A stretch of DNA of 64,000 nucleotides from Hemerocallis citrina (Eukaryota > Streptophyta > Magnoliopsida > Asparagales > Asphodelaceae), in assembly GCA_017893485.1 (NCBI GenBank), contig CM030366.1, forward strand, positions 99,817,085 to 99,881,084. The letters are read 5' to 3'. Below the pieces are notes generated by a model, which saw only the letters and a program-made list of their open reading frames with translations, was not told the origin of the DNA and searched no databases. Shown here piece by piece: positions 11,301 to 24,100 of the stretch (positions are counted from its first letter, which is position 1; the number at the start of each line of letters is the position of its first letter). The translations under genes and the position numbers were made by a program.

Positions 11301-12445
11301 AGAATGTAACTTATGCGTTATACTGTTACCGGCCACAGATTTTAACAGTTATGATACAATCCATGGTAATCTATTTTAAGAGTAACACAATTATAAATCA
11401 GTGAGAATATAATTCACCTGTTTCTACCATCTCCAGGATCATTACTTTTGAGTAGTTCTTTACTTCTTTATATATGAATATAAATTCTTTCTTCTTCTTT
11501 TTTCTCATGAGAAAATTGAAATTGATTACTAAGTTAATGTCTTTAACTTATCTTGAGATCAAGATTGCCTTGTATAGGAGAGGAGAGAGATTTGTGCACA
11601 CCAAGAGAAGATTTTAAATTTTTATTTTTCAAGGATAAAGGTAGGAAAATTCCACTCCCTCCTCTTTGCTTGGAAAGGAGATTCTTTGCTTTTGTTGTTA
11701 TTTGAACCTGCATGCTCTGAACCTGGTTTCTCGCATCACAAGTCAATCGCCTAATATTTTGACTTCAAGCTATTTCTAGGAGGGCAGAGTATTTCCTAAG
11801 CCTTTTCTTCTTTTTATTCTAATACATCCTAAGTACCTCATTCTGTATACTTTTTTATTTTTTCTTGTGGCTTTATGGAAATTTTGTAAGTGTTTTTTTA
11901 AGATGTATAAAGGCTTGCTGCAACCTATATGATCTTTCCATATTCCTGGATTAAACTGCTGAGTCAATTTAAAAAATTGAAGAAAATGTCCTTATAAGTT
12001 AATAATCCATATCAAGCAAAGTTCTACCTTGAACCAGTGGCCGCATCAACTACTATAAAATAACTTTTGGTATCTTGCTTTCAACAACTTAGACCATAAC
12101 AAAAATGGCAATTTGTTGAATTAACTATTGAGACCCATAACAACTAACTATAACAGAATCTAAAGGCCTGTAAATTTCAAAAATGAGTGATGAAACTAGA
12201 AAGATACAGAAATTAATATAGAACTTCTTCTCACCTAATGAGGAGCACTCCGTCTCTCCTTCGATAGTATCCATGGCAGTGAGCACAAACACAAACCGGA
12301 GCAAAAATGTCAACAAGAGAAGAGAGTAGAACACCATCCGATAAGATAACCGCCGTGAAGTCACCTTCACCTTGATGAAATCTCGAAAACCTTTTCCAGG
12401 GAACACTGTCACAAGCCTCATACTAGGCGATATATGGAGCTGCAT
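8338..12445 (-). CDS. GAUT15: Galacturonosyltransferase, GT8 family (GAUT13/14/15 group), six exons
   Basis: Exons on the minus strand: 12445-12235, 11237-11179, 11059-10904, 10399-9809, 9020-8718, 8619-8338. All introns are GT-AG, the phases fit, and the total is 533 residues plus TAA, the usual length of this subgroup. The start MQLHISPSMR is the family N-terminus. A hydrophobic anchor at about residues 37-57 predicts a type II Golgi membrane protein. The GT8 DDD motif (VVFLDDDIVV, D351-D353) binds the metal and UDP-sugar; ETCRG, CAWAYGMN and HFNGRAKPW (H495-W503) complete the catalytic domain. The family transfers galacturonic acid from UDP-GalA in pectin synthesis. The C-terminal part (KSDLSLWQLGTLPPGLIAFH, then VVHFNGRAKPWLD) favours GAUT15 over GAUT13/14, but the symbol is tentative. 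No internal stops: this is the only intact host gene seen. Confidence 0.93.
9021..9808 (-). other. GAUT intron 4 (788 bp)
   Basis: GTGAGC donor at 9808 and TTTTGCAG acceptor at 9021. The 9360-9720 part is a patch of low coding potential with a GGTTCAATTC motif (9470) that resembles a B box and may be an old repeat; no inverted repeat or duplication was found to define it. The other introns are 997, 119, 504 and 98 bp. Confidence 0.7.
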
Positions 12446-13317
12446 GGTTAGATATAGTTAGTATGGTCACCACCTCCTAGTCCTAGAGTTGGACTTATTT
12501 GAGAAGGAAATTTTTTTTAGAAGATTGAGAATGGTGCCTCGGAGTGTAATAGGGGGAGAGGGGAGGGGTCTCAGTTCTGGTGTTGAGGTTGCTATCCACC
12601 ACCTAACTTTGCTTAGAACTTGGGACAGCTAAATTATCTGACTCTGGAGGAGTAGGGAACCAGAGGAAGAAGGGTTGTTTAAGAAAGGGACTACGGTGCA
12701 TAACCTTATTTGGTGAGGAGATTTCAAATGTGTAACTTGAGTTGATTCTTGGTTTTGAAGTATAAAAGAGAGGGAAATTACAATATTAATTGATGTGACT
12801 TTTATGGGGACAAAAAGATGAGGATCCGCTTTCTAATGTTTGAATGTATAATTTTTTTCACTGCCTTTGGCTGCAAACAAAGTGAAGGAAAATGACCAAA
12901 CAGCTTCGTTTGGCAAAAGAAAGGGACGCTCCAACTAGGAAAGTGATTTAAGTTTTTTCTGGGTCTTCCCTTAGTTTGAGTGCTACGGTTTTGAGAATGC
13001 ACAGATTTTGGTCATATGTGACTTATGTTTGACAACACCCAATGGACTATCTTATGTTTGACAACACCCAATGGACTATCTGACCCATGTCCGTTTGTAG
13101 GTCCTCTCGAACTGAAACCTGAATCAGTTCCGGTTCCATTGTTGGTCCCGCCGCAGATATGGGCCATTGTGATTTGCCTAGGTATAAAAATCGATGGATG
13201 CTTGCATTCCTTCAAAGCCAATACTTTTTTCAGTAAACTGAATTGCGTCCGGCAAATTACAAGCGACTGCACCTTCATGATTACACGGACTTGAATTAAT
13301 AAGAACGAGGAATGATG
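12446..13317. other. GAUT upstream region (5' UTR and promoter side)
   Basis: Sequence upstream of the GAUT start up to the Copia-2 insertion at 13318. No coding exon is convincing. A 29-bp direct duplication lies at 13022-13079. No TATA box could be assigned with confidence. ORF-like stretches at 13012-13294 on both strands have no recognisable content. Confidence 0.5.
13022..13079 (+). repeat. Two tandem copies of a 29-bp unit
   Basis: The unit starts CTTATGTTTGACAACACCCA at 13022 and again at 13051, the two copies appearing identical. It lies about 580 bp upstream of the GAUT start codon. Confidence 0.9.
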
Positions 13318-13933
13318 TGTTGAGTTTTAACTGCGGAATAACTCACCAACGAGATGCAAGAGCAATAGAATAAAAAAACAAGAAAACAAAGAATTGAACA
13401 TCCAAAAACAACACATAAGAACGCACGAGATTTTTTCGAGGTTCACCCAATGCAATGGCTACTTCCCCGCGTAGAGGCACTCCTACGATTTTCACTAGAA
13501 AAATATGAAGAACAAGTTTACAAATATCTCAAGAACTCACCACCAAAATATAGGGTTTCTCTCTATCTCGCTCACTCTCTCTCAATGCGGCTGTTAGATC
13601 TTTCTTTTCTTTTCACATAACCCTAAACTCGTACATAATACAAAATACATAAGTTTACACAACTTCTAATCTCAGTCGCTCATCAATCAGCGTCGCGACG
13701 GTCAACAGCAATACAGTGACGGTTAACCGGTTCATGCCTTCTACTGTACAGGGTCTAAAAGAGAGTGGGTCGGTCGACTACCCGGTCGATTGGTAATTCC
13801 TTCAAGTCTGTAGGGTCCAACACAGAGAGACGGTTGACTGCACGGTCGACTGTACATTTGCCTGTACGTGTGCGGTCGACCGCAACTTGCCTACTGCTAC
13901 TGGCTGCTCTGAGCTTCTTGCTCCATCTTCGAC
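13318..13933 (-). repeat. Copia-2 3' LTR, first part (interrupted)
   Basis: Matches 25275-25880 of the right LTR (shared start TGTTGAGTTTTAACT, shared TTTTTTCGAGGTTCACCCAA). It is interrupted at 13933 and resumes at 21074-21135. Together it is about 678 bp against 669 bp for the right LTR. TGATG at 13313-13317 is the left target duplication. Confidence 0.9.
13929..13933. repeat. Target-site duplication TCGAC, left copy
   Basis: TCGAC here and at 21069-21073 flank the nested gypsy element exactly, proving a single insertion of 7,135 bp into the Copia-2 LTR. Confidence 0.92.
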
Positions 13934-16900
13934 TGTCACGCCCCGCTTCTCAAAATTCGAGAATACGAGTACGTGATTGAGGGCCAGCGAATGATGCGAA
14001 TACACCTTTCATAAGCTATACAGGTAACTTAACAACAAGATAACAACAAAACCACGCAGGCATGTAAAATCACAATAGGATAACGAAAGTACATGATATA
14101 GTCCATAACATAACTAACAGCTGAAAAATACAAATTAGTTATGGGTCAAACATGCCCGGAATACAATAAAGAGTAGCATGAAAAAAGACATGAACTAAAG
14201 ATAACATGATAATTAACAAGGCTAAAACACTTGATCAACAACACCTTTGGATAACTCTCCATTCGGGTCTGCAAGTACATTATTACAAAAAGAAGAAACA
14301 AGAAGATACCCGTTAATGCAAGTCACGGACCGCAAGTAGTACAAGCTAAAGAGACAAGTATAAAAACGAAAAAGAAGCAGGAAAAATATTATGGAGTCGA
14401 GAATCAGGTAATAGGAGAAATGCAATATGTAAATAGGATCATGAGCAGACATCATGAAACAAGTGGCATGTAAACAAGTAATCAAGTAAACAAGTAAATA
14501 AGTCAACATGAATATGTACATGTAATTGGATCATACAAGTGTACGTGTTAATATTATGTCTTTTATTAATTTTATCTAGGTAGCACTTCATGCATCCATA
14601 CTTTTACTACATGGTTGCTACATACAATCAGTTACGTTTAGGCCTAATGGTGGATTTTATAGGTCACGTACACGGGAAAAACATGTCAATGGTATCTTGT
14701 TCGAGATACGTGCAGTGTGGAACATGTAGAGTGTAAACTTGTAGCGTGAAACATATAAACTTGTAATCATGTAATAGATTCTAGAGGTGGCCCCCATAAA
14801 TTCTAGAAGTGGCCCCCGTCAACTCCTGACGTGGCACTTAGTTCTACGTGGCATTTAGTTCCATATAACTTGTAATCATGGGAAACACGGACCCCCTTCC
14901 GAGTACACTTACCTATATTGTCCACTACTATGGTTTTTCCCTTAAACCCCGAATTGTTACTTTTATTAATTTTAATCAACTATAACAGATATCATATTTA
15001 ACTACTATCACGGGTAAAACAGTCATGCACATAATTATGTATAATCCTAAGAGTACATATGTGTGTATCAATTGTGTTCATGTAATACATGTGGCAACAA
15101 GGTATTCGCGATTATGTGCGAATACGGGATCGACGGATTATGTATAGCAACAGATTTCAATTCGACTGAAGAATACGAATTAGAGTCAAAGAATATACTT
15201 GCGGTATTTTTCAAAGGAAGCTTGTACGAGAATAAACGATTTGTACAAGAGGACACTTGCCTGATAACCGACGACGATGATATCGAATACAAGAATAACG
15301 GGATCAGAATCTCGGACAGCAAAGCACGTGCAAGATACGTGGCAGTAACTCCTAAACAGCAAACTCCAAAACAGCAAACACACAACCCAACCTCTACAAA
15401 CAGCAACCAGCAAAACTCAGTTCGGACGGTCAGATTTCCCTCATGATGAAGATAATGATGAAGATCAAGATCGATCGATCGAATGGCTGTGATCAAAGGA
15501 AATTGATGATCAAGACGAGATCAGACGACTAGGATCTAATCAGATGACCAAGAGGAGATCGACGACCTACATCCAATCAAGCATGATGATCAAGATCCAA
15601 CAGACGGCCGGAATCAAAACCAAAGGAACATGATCATGATGATCATGATGATCGACGATCGGACGACCAAGATCAAAACAATCAAGGAACATGATGATCA
15701 TGATCATCAAGACGATCGACAGCCCACAATCAAAGGATCAAAACCAACCATCAAAACAGAGCATGGGGGAGGGAAAGCTGCTCTGCAACTGATGGCTCGG
15801 CGGCGGCACAGGGGTGGCACGATGGCGGGACGACGAAACGGTGGCGACACGGCAGCGGGTGCAGGGCGCACAGCGCAGTGGTGGCCGCAGGTGGCTGCAG
15901 CAGGGGCACAGGCGGCACGAGGTGTCGCGACAGAGAGGGTCGCACATAGGGGAACGTTGGCATGGGTTGCAGTCGCTCAAGGGCAGCTCTGTGGCTAAGC
16001 ATCACGAAGGAGAGGCGGCGCTCTGGCTGACTGACGACGAGGAGGAAAGTAGAGTTGCAGGCCGGAGGGAATGGGTTAGGAGGTGCCTACGGAGAGAGAG
16101 AGAGAACGGGAGAGGAGATAGCCGGAGAAGATGACGGGATGGTTGGTCGACGTTTCGATGAGGAGCTGAGGGAGTTGGCGAGGAGCGACCGGTTGGGTTC
16201 GGTCGAAGAAGACGATGGGGGAAGTTATGGAGCTCGAGGGAGGCTTGAGCTCGGGGTTGAGCAGAGGAGAGGAGCACGGCAATGGTGATGGCAAGTTTGG
16301 CAATGGCGGAAGAGAAGGCGACGATGGGTTCTTTCGTCGAGCGGTGGTCACCCAGGTAATGAGGTCGAGGAGCGACGGAAGGAAGAGGAACGGGCGGTGC
16401 TGTGCGACGCGGTCGAGAAGCGACGGTGGCGCAAGGCAGAGGAGATGACGAGGAGAATGTGGCGATGGCACGGGAGGTGGTGGTGGTTGGAGTTGGCGAT
16501 GGGAGGCATGGGGTGATGGGTCGCAGGCGAGAAGCGATGACGACGAAGGGTTTAACAAACGAGTGGACAAGGTGGAGGATGGCGGTGCGAGCGGGAAGGG
16601 AGAGGGAGAAGGACATCTGTGCGTTGGGTTTGGGAAAAACAGAGAAGGTGAGAGAGCGGAGAAGAAAGGAGATGGGACAGAGAGAATACGGGATAGAGAG
16701 TGTGAACAGGGGGGGGGGGGGGTTATAAATAAAATAAATTAAAATAATAATAATATAATATGGATAGTTATTGTGAGTGGGGGAGTTATGGGGGTTTACG
16801 GGATGTGAAGAGTAGGGGGAAAGTGAGGAGATTTGTATACGAGTAGCTAAATTTGGGTAGGGTAGGATAATGGGTTAACGGGTTGAGATCCAATACATGT

Positions 16901-17152
16901 GGATTTGGGTTGTAAACTTGGGCTTAAAACATTTTAAATAAATCAATTATGATATTGGGCTTATAATAAACAATTGGGCTCAGATTAATAAATAATAAAA
17001 AATAAAAAAAATTGGGCTTATAATAAACAATTGGGTTTTATAAAATAGTTTGAATAGTATAACCAATTAAGTAAGAATAGTTATAAGATATTAAAGATTT
17101 AAAATACTGAAAAATACTTGAAAAATATGTATTAACGGAAACAGGGCTTACA
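13934..17152 (-). repeat. Type A LTR (3' LTR of the nested element)
   Basis: 3,219 bp, TGTCACGCCCC at the left end and GGGCTTACA at the right end on the plus strand. Inside are a GATCA-rich stretch (15430-15740), a very GC-rich stretch (15780-16620), a G14 run (16709-16722) and an adjacent TTATAAAT that on the minus strand is a TATA-like box. The long open frames on both strands (for example 16002-16616) are low-complexity and not conserved in the partner LTR, so no protein is called. Confidence 0.88.
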
Positions 17153-17835
17153 AATCCTGCCCACCTTATAACAAAATTTCGTCCTCGAAATTTGAGTAGG
17201 TGGTACATAGGATAAGGCAAAAGTAAACTTTTATGGAGGATAACAAAATAAGGGGTTCAAGGAAAAAGACAAAATGGTGGCAAGGAAGGAACATGAATAT
17301 GAATGGAGTTTTCTAGAATGATGTTGAATAAAGATTCAATGAATGAAGACAATGCAATTGTATGAAAAAGGGGGAGTAAACAGTGCAAAGAGAAAGAAGC
17401 AACAAGAGAATCCTGAGACCTGTAGGTTGTAGACCCACCTTGCTTCTGCTACGCCACTCTGATGGTGATGTTCCACGCCGCAGACATGCCGATGTAGACC
17501 ACATGGCACCAATCGACGAACCGAGCATGAAGAAAAGGATATGACACCGAAATCAAAATAATATGGGTAAAAACAAACAAAATCATACCCAATAAGGAAT
17601 CAATGAATGTGAATGAATGGAAGGGACGAAACAATTGAGAAATGAAAGAACTGGATGTGAAGGGATCAAAGAGAAATCAAATGAGAGGAGTATCCAGATA
17701 TATGTTGGTTATTCATGATCCATGTGATTAACGTGGTGCACATATTGTTGAGTTAACCTAGCTGAGTCAAGCATATCTAATGTATTAGTCAAACTAACAC
17801 ATTAGCCAAACATGGCTCTTGTACCACTAAAACCC
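17153..17835 (-). pseudogene. Interior of the nested gypsy element with protease scrap
   Basis: On the minus strand this 683-bp interior begins with a degenerate PBS (TGGTACAAGAGCC, about 17810-17825). Near 17461-17487 it encodes MSAAWNITI, matching MPAAWNITT of the protease in the coding element (36110-36136). The upstream residues GMILFV and RFVD correspond to GIILVH and RFVD there. It ends with AAATTTCGAGGACGAAATTT (about 17173-17195), the widely conserved gypsy 3' tail, before a weak polypurine tract. Everything from RT to integrase has been deleted. Confidence 0.75.
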
Positions 17836-20800
17836 TGTCACGCCCCGCTTCCCAAAATACGGAAATACGAGTACGTGACTGAGGCCCAGCGAATGATGTG
17901 AATACACCATTCATAGGTTGTACAGGTAACTCAATAACAAGATAACAACAAAACCACGCATGCATGTAAAATCACAATAGGATAACGAAAGTACATGATA
18001 TAGTCCATAACATAACCAACAGCTGAAAAATACAAAGTAATTATGGATCAAACATACCCGGAATATAATAAAGAGTAGCATGAAAAAAGACATGAACTAA
18101 AGATAACATGATAATTAACAAGACTAAAACACTTGATCAGCAACACCTTCGAATAATTCTCCATTCGTACCTGTAAGTACATTATTACAAAAAGAAGAAA
18201 CAAGAAGATACTTGTTAATGCAAGTCACGGGCCGCAAGTGGTACAAGCTAAGGAGACAAGTATAAAAATGAAAAAGAAGCAAGAAAAATATCATGGAGTC
18301 GAGAATCATGTAATAGGAGAAATGCAATATATAAATAGGATCATAAGCAAGACATCATGAAATAAGTGGCATGTAAACAAGTAATCAAGTAAACAAGTCA
18401 ACAAGTCAACAAGTCAACATGAACATGTACATATAATTGGATCATGCAAGTGTACGTGTTAATCTTATGTCTTTTATTAATTCTATCTAGGTAGCACTTC
18501 ATGCATCCATACTTTTACTATATGGTTGCTACATACAATCAGTTACGTTTAGGCCTAGCGGTGGATTTTATAGGTCACGTACTGAAAAAACATGTCAATT
18601 GTATCGTGTTCGAGATATGTGCAATGTGAAACATGTAGATTGTAAACTTGTAGCGTGAAATATGTAAACTTGTAATCATGTAATGGATTCTAGAGGTAGC
18701 CCCCGTAGATTCTAGAGGTGGCCCCCGTCAACCCCTGACGTGACACTTAGTTCTACGTGGCACTTAGTTTAATTTAACTTCTAATCATGGAAAACATGGG
18801 CCCCCTTCCGATTACATTTACCTATATTGTCCACTACTATGATCTTTCCCTTAAACCCCAGCTTGTTACTTTTATTAATTTTAATCAACTATAACAGATA
18901 TCATATTTAGCTACTATCACGGGTAAAACAGTCATGCACATAATCATGTATAATCCTAAGAGTACATATGTGTGTATCAATCGTGTTCATGTAATGTATG
19001 TGGCAACAAGGTATTCGCGATCATGTGCGAATACGGGATCGACGGATTATGTATAGCAACAGATTTCAATTCAACTGAAGAATGCGAATTAGAGTCAAAG
19101 AATATACTTGTGGTATTTTTCAAAGAAAGTTTGTACCAGAACAAAGATTTGTATAAGAGGATACTTGCATAATAACCGACGATGATGATACCGAATACAA
19201 TAATAACGGGATCAGAATCCTGAACAGCAAAGCACGTGTAAGATACGTGGCAGCAACTACAAAATAGCAAACTCCAAAATAGCAAATACACAACCCAACC
19301 TCTACAAACAGCAACCAGCAAAACTCAGATCAGACGGTCAGATTTCCCTCATGATGAAGATAATGATGAAGATCAAGATCGATTGATCGAATGGCTGCGA
19401 TCAAAGGAAATTGGTGATCATCATGATCGTGACGATCAAGATGAGATCGGACGGCTAGGATCTAATCGGATGATCAAGAGGAGATCGATGGCCCACATCC
19501 AATCAAGTATGATGATCAAGATCCAACGAACGGCCAGAATCAAAACCAAAGGAACATGATCATGATGATCAAGATGATCGACGATCGGACGACCAAGATC
19601 AAAACAATCAAGGAACATGATGATCATGATCATCAAGGCGATCGACGGCCCATAATCAAAGGATCAAAGCCAACCATCAAAACAGAGCATGGGGGAGTGG
19701 AAGTTGCTCTGCGACTGATGGCTCGGTGGCACAACGGCGGGACGACGAAACGGTGGCAACACGGTGCGGGTGCAGGGTGCACGGCGCGGTGGTGGCCGTA
19801 GGTGGCTGCAGCATGGGCACAGGCAGCGCGAGGGGGTGCAATAGGGAGGGTCATGCACAGGGGAACATCAGCAGGGGTTGCAGTCGCTCAAAGGCAGCTC
19901 TGTGGCTGAGCATTGCGAAGAAGAGGCGGCGCCCCGACTGACTGACAACGAGGAGGAAAGTGGAGTTGCAGGCCGGAGGGAATGGGTTAGGAGGTGCCCA
20001 CAGAGAAAGGGAGAACGGGAGAGGAGATAGCCAGAGAAGACGACGGGATGGTTGGTCGACGTTTCGACGAGGGGCTGAGGGAGTTGGCGAGGAGCGACCG
20101 GTTGGGTTCGATCGAAGAAGATAATGGGGGAAGCTGTGGAGCTCGAGGGAGGCTCGAGCTCGGGATTGAGCGAAGGAGAGGAGCATGGCGATGGCGATGG
20201 CGAGTTCGGCAATGGCAGAAGAGAAGGTGACGATGGGTTCTTTCGTCGAGTGGTGGTCGCTCAGGTAATGAAGTCGAGGAGCGATGGGAGGAAGAGGAAT
20301 GGGCAGTGTTGTGCGACGCGGTCGGGAAGCGACGGCGGCGCAAGGCAGAGGAGATGACGAGGAGAATGAGGCGACGGCACGGGAGGTGGTGGTGGTTGGA
20401 GTTGGCGACGGGAGGCATGGGGTGATGGGTTGCAGGCGAGAGGGGATGAAGACGAGGGGTTCGACAAACGAGTGGACGAGGTGGAGGATGGTGGTGTGAG
20501 CGGGAAGGGAGAGGGAGAGGGAGCTCTGTGTGTTAGGTTTGGGAAAAACAGAGAAGGTGAGAGTGCGGGAGAAGAAAGGAGACGGGAGAGAGAGAATACG
20601 GAAGAGAGAGTGTGAACGGGGGGGGGGGGGGGGGGGGGGTTATAAATAAAATAATAATAATAATAATATAATAATGGATAGTTTTTGTGAGTTGGGGGGT
20701 TATGGGGGGTTACGGGATGTGAAGAGTAGGGGGAAAGTGAGGGGAATTGTATACGGGTAGCTAAATTTGGGTAGGGTAGGATAATGGGTTAACGGGTTGA

Positions 20801-21068
20801 GATCCAATACTTGTGGGTTTGGGTTGTAAATTTGGGCTTCAAACATTTTAAATAAATCAATTATGATATTGGGCTTATAATAAATAGTTGGGCTCGGATT
20901 AATAAATAATAAAATAAAAATAAGAAATTGGGCTTATAATAAACAATTGGGTTTTATAAAATAGTTTTAATAGTATAACCAATTAAGAAAGAATAGTTAT
21001 AAGATATTAAGGATTTAAAATATGGGAAAATACTTGAAAAATGTGTATTAATGGAAACAGGGGTTACA
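17836..21068 (-). repeat. Type A LTR (5' LTR of the nested element)
   Basis: 3,233 bp, a clear direct repeat of 13934-17152 with the same internal order: GATCA-rich stretch (19330-19660), GC-rich stretch (19690-20530), G22 run (20618-20639), then TTATAAAT. It ends GGGGTTACA followed by TCGAC. Confidence 0.9.
20618..20639 (+). repeat. G homopolymer, 22 nt
   Basis: Lies at the same place as the 14-nt G run (16709-16722) of the partner LTR, directly next to the TATA-like sequence. The lengths differ between the two LTRs, as expected from slippage. Confidence 0.9.
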
Positions 21069-21073
21069 TCGAC

Positions 21074-21135
21074 TCTTCTTCTCGTCTGTCTTCTCCAACC
21101 CCATTATCGTGTATTTGGATCCACAAACCCTAACA
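21074..21135 (-). repeat. Copia-2 3' LTR, remaining part
   Basis: Resumes the interrupted LTR after the TCGAC duplication and ends CCCTAACA at 21135. It matches 25882-25943 of the right LTR. Confidence 0.88.
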
Positions 21136-24100
21136 ATCTCCCACTTGGAGACATATACACAAAGTCTCTAACATGTTATTCATTCTTCCATTGGCCTAGT
21201 CTAGGCTTGTGCCTCTGCGAGTCTCCTCATCAATTAACCTTGAGACAATCCAATAGCAGTATAGCAGAACTGATGTTTCCTTCTATCCACTACCTTTGTG
21301 AGCATGTCCGCCGGATTCTTAGCGCCAAGAATCTTAGATTACTTGAACTATTTCTTCTCAACCGTCATTCTAATAAAATGATACCTCATTTGAATGTGTC
21401 GAGTCCTAGAGTGATATGGCGAGTTTTTCTCCAAGAAAACTGTACTTTGACTGTCACACCATAGTTCATCTATGGGTTGCTTTCTGCCCAACTGTTTTAT
21501 AAGCTCTGAAATCCATAAATGTCTTTTGTTGATTCTGTAAGTGCCATTTACTCTGACTCCGTCGTTGACTGTGCTACAACCTTTTGTAACTGCGAAGCCC
21601 AACTGATAGTTGTTCCTCTAACTGTAAATACATACCCTGTAGTACTTTTGCAACCACCACGATCGCCCAAGAAATATGCATCCACATAACCATGTATTTG
21701 CAAAGAATCTCCCCCAAAACAAAGAGAAAAATATGAAGTACCTGCTAGATATATAAGAATCTACTTTACTGCATCCCAATGCTGATTACCTGGATTCTTC
21801 ATGTAATGGCTGACAACTTCCAATGCTTGTGCGATGTCTGGCCTTGTAGACACCATCGCATACATCAAACTCTCAATAGCTGAGGCATAAGGAATTGCAG
21901 CCATTTCCTCCATCTCTGCCTCCATCTTAGGACACAAGTCCATCGATAACTTGAAGTGAGCAACCAAAAGACAAGTGACTGACCTTGCGCCATCCATATT
22001 GAATCTTTTCAACACCTTCTTCACATAGTCCGCTTGAGATAACCAAAGCTTCTTGCTTTTTCTGTCTCTATTAATCTTCATGCCGAGGATTTGATTTACT
22101 ACACCCAAGTCCTTCATCGAAAACTCTGAAGCTATCATTTTCTTCGCTTCCTTAATCTTCTCCATACATAAACCTACTAACACCATGTCATCCACATACA
22201 ACGCCAAGGTAACTATATCATTGTCCTCATATCTACGAACATATACACAATGATCTGTTTCGCATCTATCGAAGTATTTTCTTCTCATAAAACAATCAAA
22301 CTTCAAATACCCGGCGGTCCTTGTTTGAGCCCATAAAGACTCTTCCTCAGTCGACACACCATGTCTTCTTTTTCTATTGCTTCAAACCTGTAGGTTTTTT
22401 CATGTACATCTCTTCTTCGACATTACCATGGAGAAATGCTGTTTTCACATCCAACTGTTCTAAGTGCAAGTCTTCAACTGCCACAATACTAAGCAGAATC
22501 CTAATTGAAGCCATCTTCACAACCGGTGCAAAGATCTCACTGTAATCAACACATTCTCTTTGAGAGAATCCTTTCACAACATGCCTCGCCTTGTACCTCT
22601 TGCTGCCATCTGCCTCATCCTTGACTCTAAAAATCTATTTGTTCATAAGAGCCCGTTTCCCTACAGGTCGGTCAACTCCCAAGTTTGATTTTGTTCCAAG
22701 GAGTTCATCTCATCCATCGTGGCTAACTCCTACTAAATTCAAGCCTCATCCTTCAAACCCTCCTCATGAGTCTCCGACTCTCCTGAATCCGTGTACAGAA
22801 CATGCTTGTGAACAATACTAGTTGATGAATCAAATATCTTGGTTGGCCTTCTCTCTCGTGTCGATCTTCTCAATGTGGGTACCGGTTCACCGATCGGTTC
22901 AGATTCCCCGAACTGCTCTAACTGTACCTGTTTGTGTTGGATAACCTGCTCATTCCCAATAGGCTCACCTTGAGCCTATTGTTCTGCCTATGGTACTTGT
23001 ACCTACTGCTGAACTGTAGGGCCCACATCATTAGACCACCTTCAGAATCTGAATATGAATCTGAGTCTGAACCACAATCTGACTCTGAACTGGTTGTACT
23101 ATCTTGACCTATGTGCTTGTCCTTGTATAGGTCCTCTTCATTGAACACTACATTCCTCCTGCGAATGACCTTGTCATCCACAAAATTCCAAAGTCTGTAA
23201 TCATACTGATTGCCGCCGTAGCCAATGAATACACACCTCCTGGACTTAGAATCCAGTTTCTTTCTTTCTTCTCTGTCAATTAGTGAATATGCAATACAAC
23301 CATAAACTTTCAAATACAAATAATTGACAGTTTTATCTGACCATAGTTCTTGCGAAATAGCCCTATCAAGGGCACTAAACGGGTAATGGTTAATCAAGTA
23401 CACAACTGTATCCACTGTAGCGGCCCAAAGATGGACAGGAAGACCCGCATGAAGTCTCATGCATCTCGCACTTTCGAGTATCGTTCGGTTCATTCTTTTG
23501 GCTACACCATTTCTGTTGAGTCGTAGGAACTGTCTTGATTCCTTTGATACCTTCCTTTGCCAGATAGTCAATAAACTCTTTGCTTATATACTTACCTATA
23601 TTGTCAGACTTTAATGCTTTCACTTTTCAACAAGTTTCATTCTCAACTCTGGCCTTCCAAGCTTTGAATGCTCCAAATACCTCTGATTTCTCACGAATTG
23701 CATGAACCCAAGCTTTTCTTGTAGCATCATCACTGAATGTAACAAAGTATCTCTTACCACTATAACAAAATTCCTGAGCTGGACCTCACACATCTGTATG
23801 TACCAACTTTATCTTCCTAAGCTTCTTCTCACGCCCACTCAACTGAAAGCTAACTGTCTTCTGTTTGCCCATTACACAATTCTCATGGAAATTCATCTCA
23901 ACCTTCTTAAGCCCCGACAAAATATCCCTCGAACAAAGTTGCTTGACACCCTTTTCACCAAGGTCCCCAACCTAGAATGCCATAGAATCGAAGAGGAACT
24001 ACATGCTGATGCTGTAGCATTGATATCACCTGAATCACCTCTTTTGAGTAAGTACAACGTCTCACCACACTTTTCTTTTGCCATCAACCTGGCACCTGTA

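Larger units (their letters stand above)
13934..21068 (-). mobile_element. Non-autonomous gypsy element with long type A LTRs, minus strand
   Basis: Two LTRs of about 3.2 kb (13934-17152 and 17836-21068) surround an interior of only 683 bp. Termini on the minus strand are TGTAA..CCC and GGGGCGTGACA, as in the plus-strand LTR at 30889-34351. Both ends are flanked by TCGAC. The interior lacks gag, RT and integrase but keeps a degenerate PBS, a scrap of protease and the conserved gypsy 3' tail. It must rely on proteins from a coding relative; the element at 30889-39285 belongs to the same LTR type. The LTR pair differs at roughly one site in ten near the ends, so the insertion is not recent. Confidence 0.9.

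Noticed and set aside
13012..13294. ORFs of 88-89 codons on both strands near the GAUT upstream region
   Set aside because: No recognisable domain, no clear splice context and overlapping opposite frames; left as unassigned host flank.
15063..15446. 127-codon open frame on the plus strand
   Set aside because: It lies antisense within a type A LTR; the copy in the sister LTR (18972-19172) is cut to 66 codons by stops and frameshifts, and there is no recognisable domain.
16002..16616. 204-codon open frame on the minus strand
   Set aside because: GC-rich low-complexity Pro/Ser/Arg sequence open in several frames on both strands; the frame is not conserved in the sister LTR (19851-20467).
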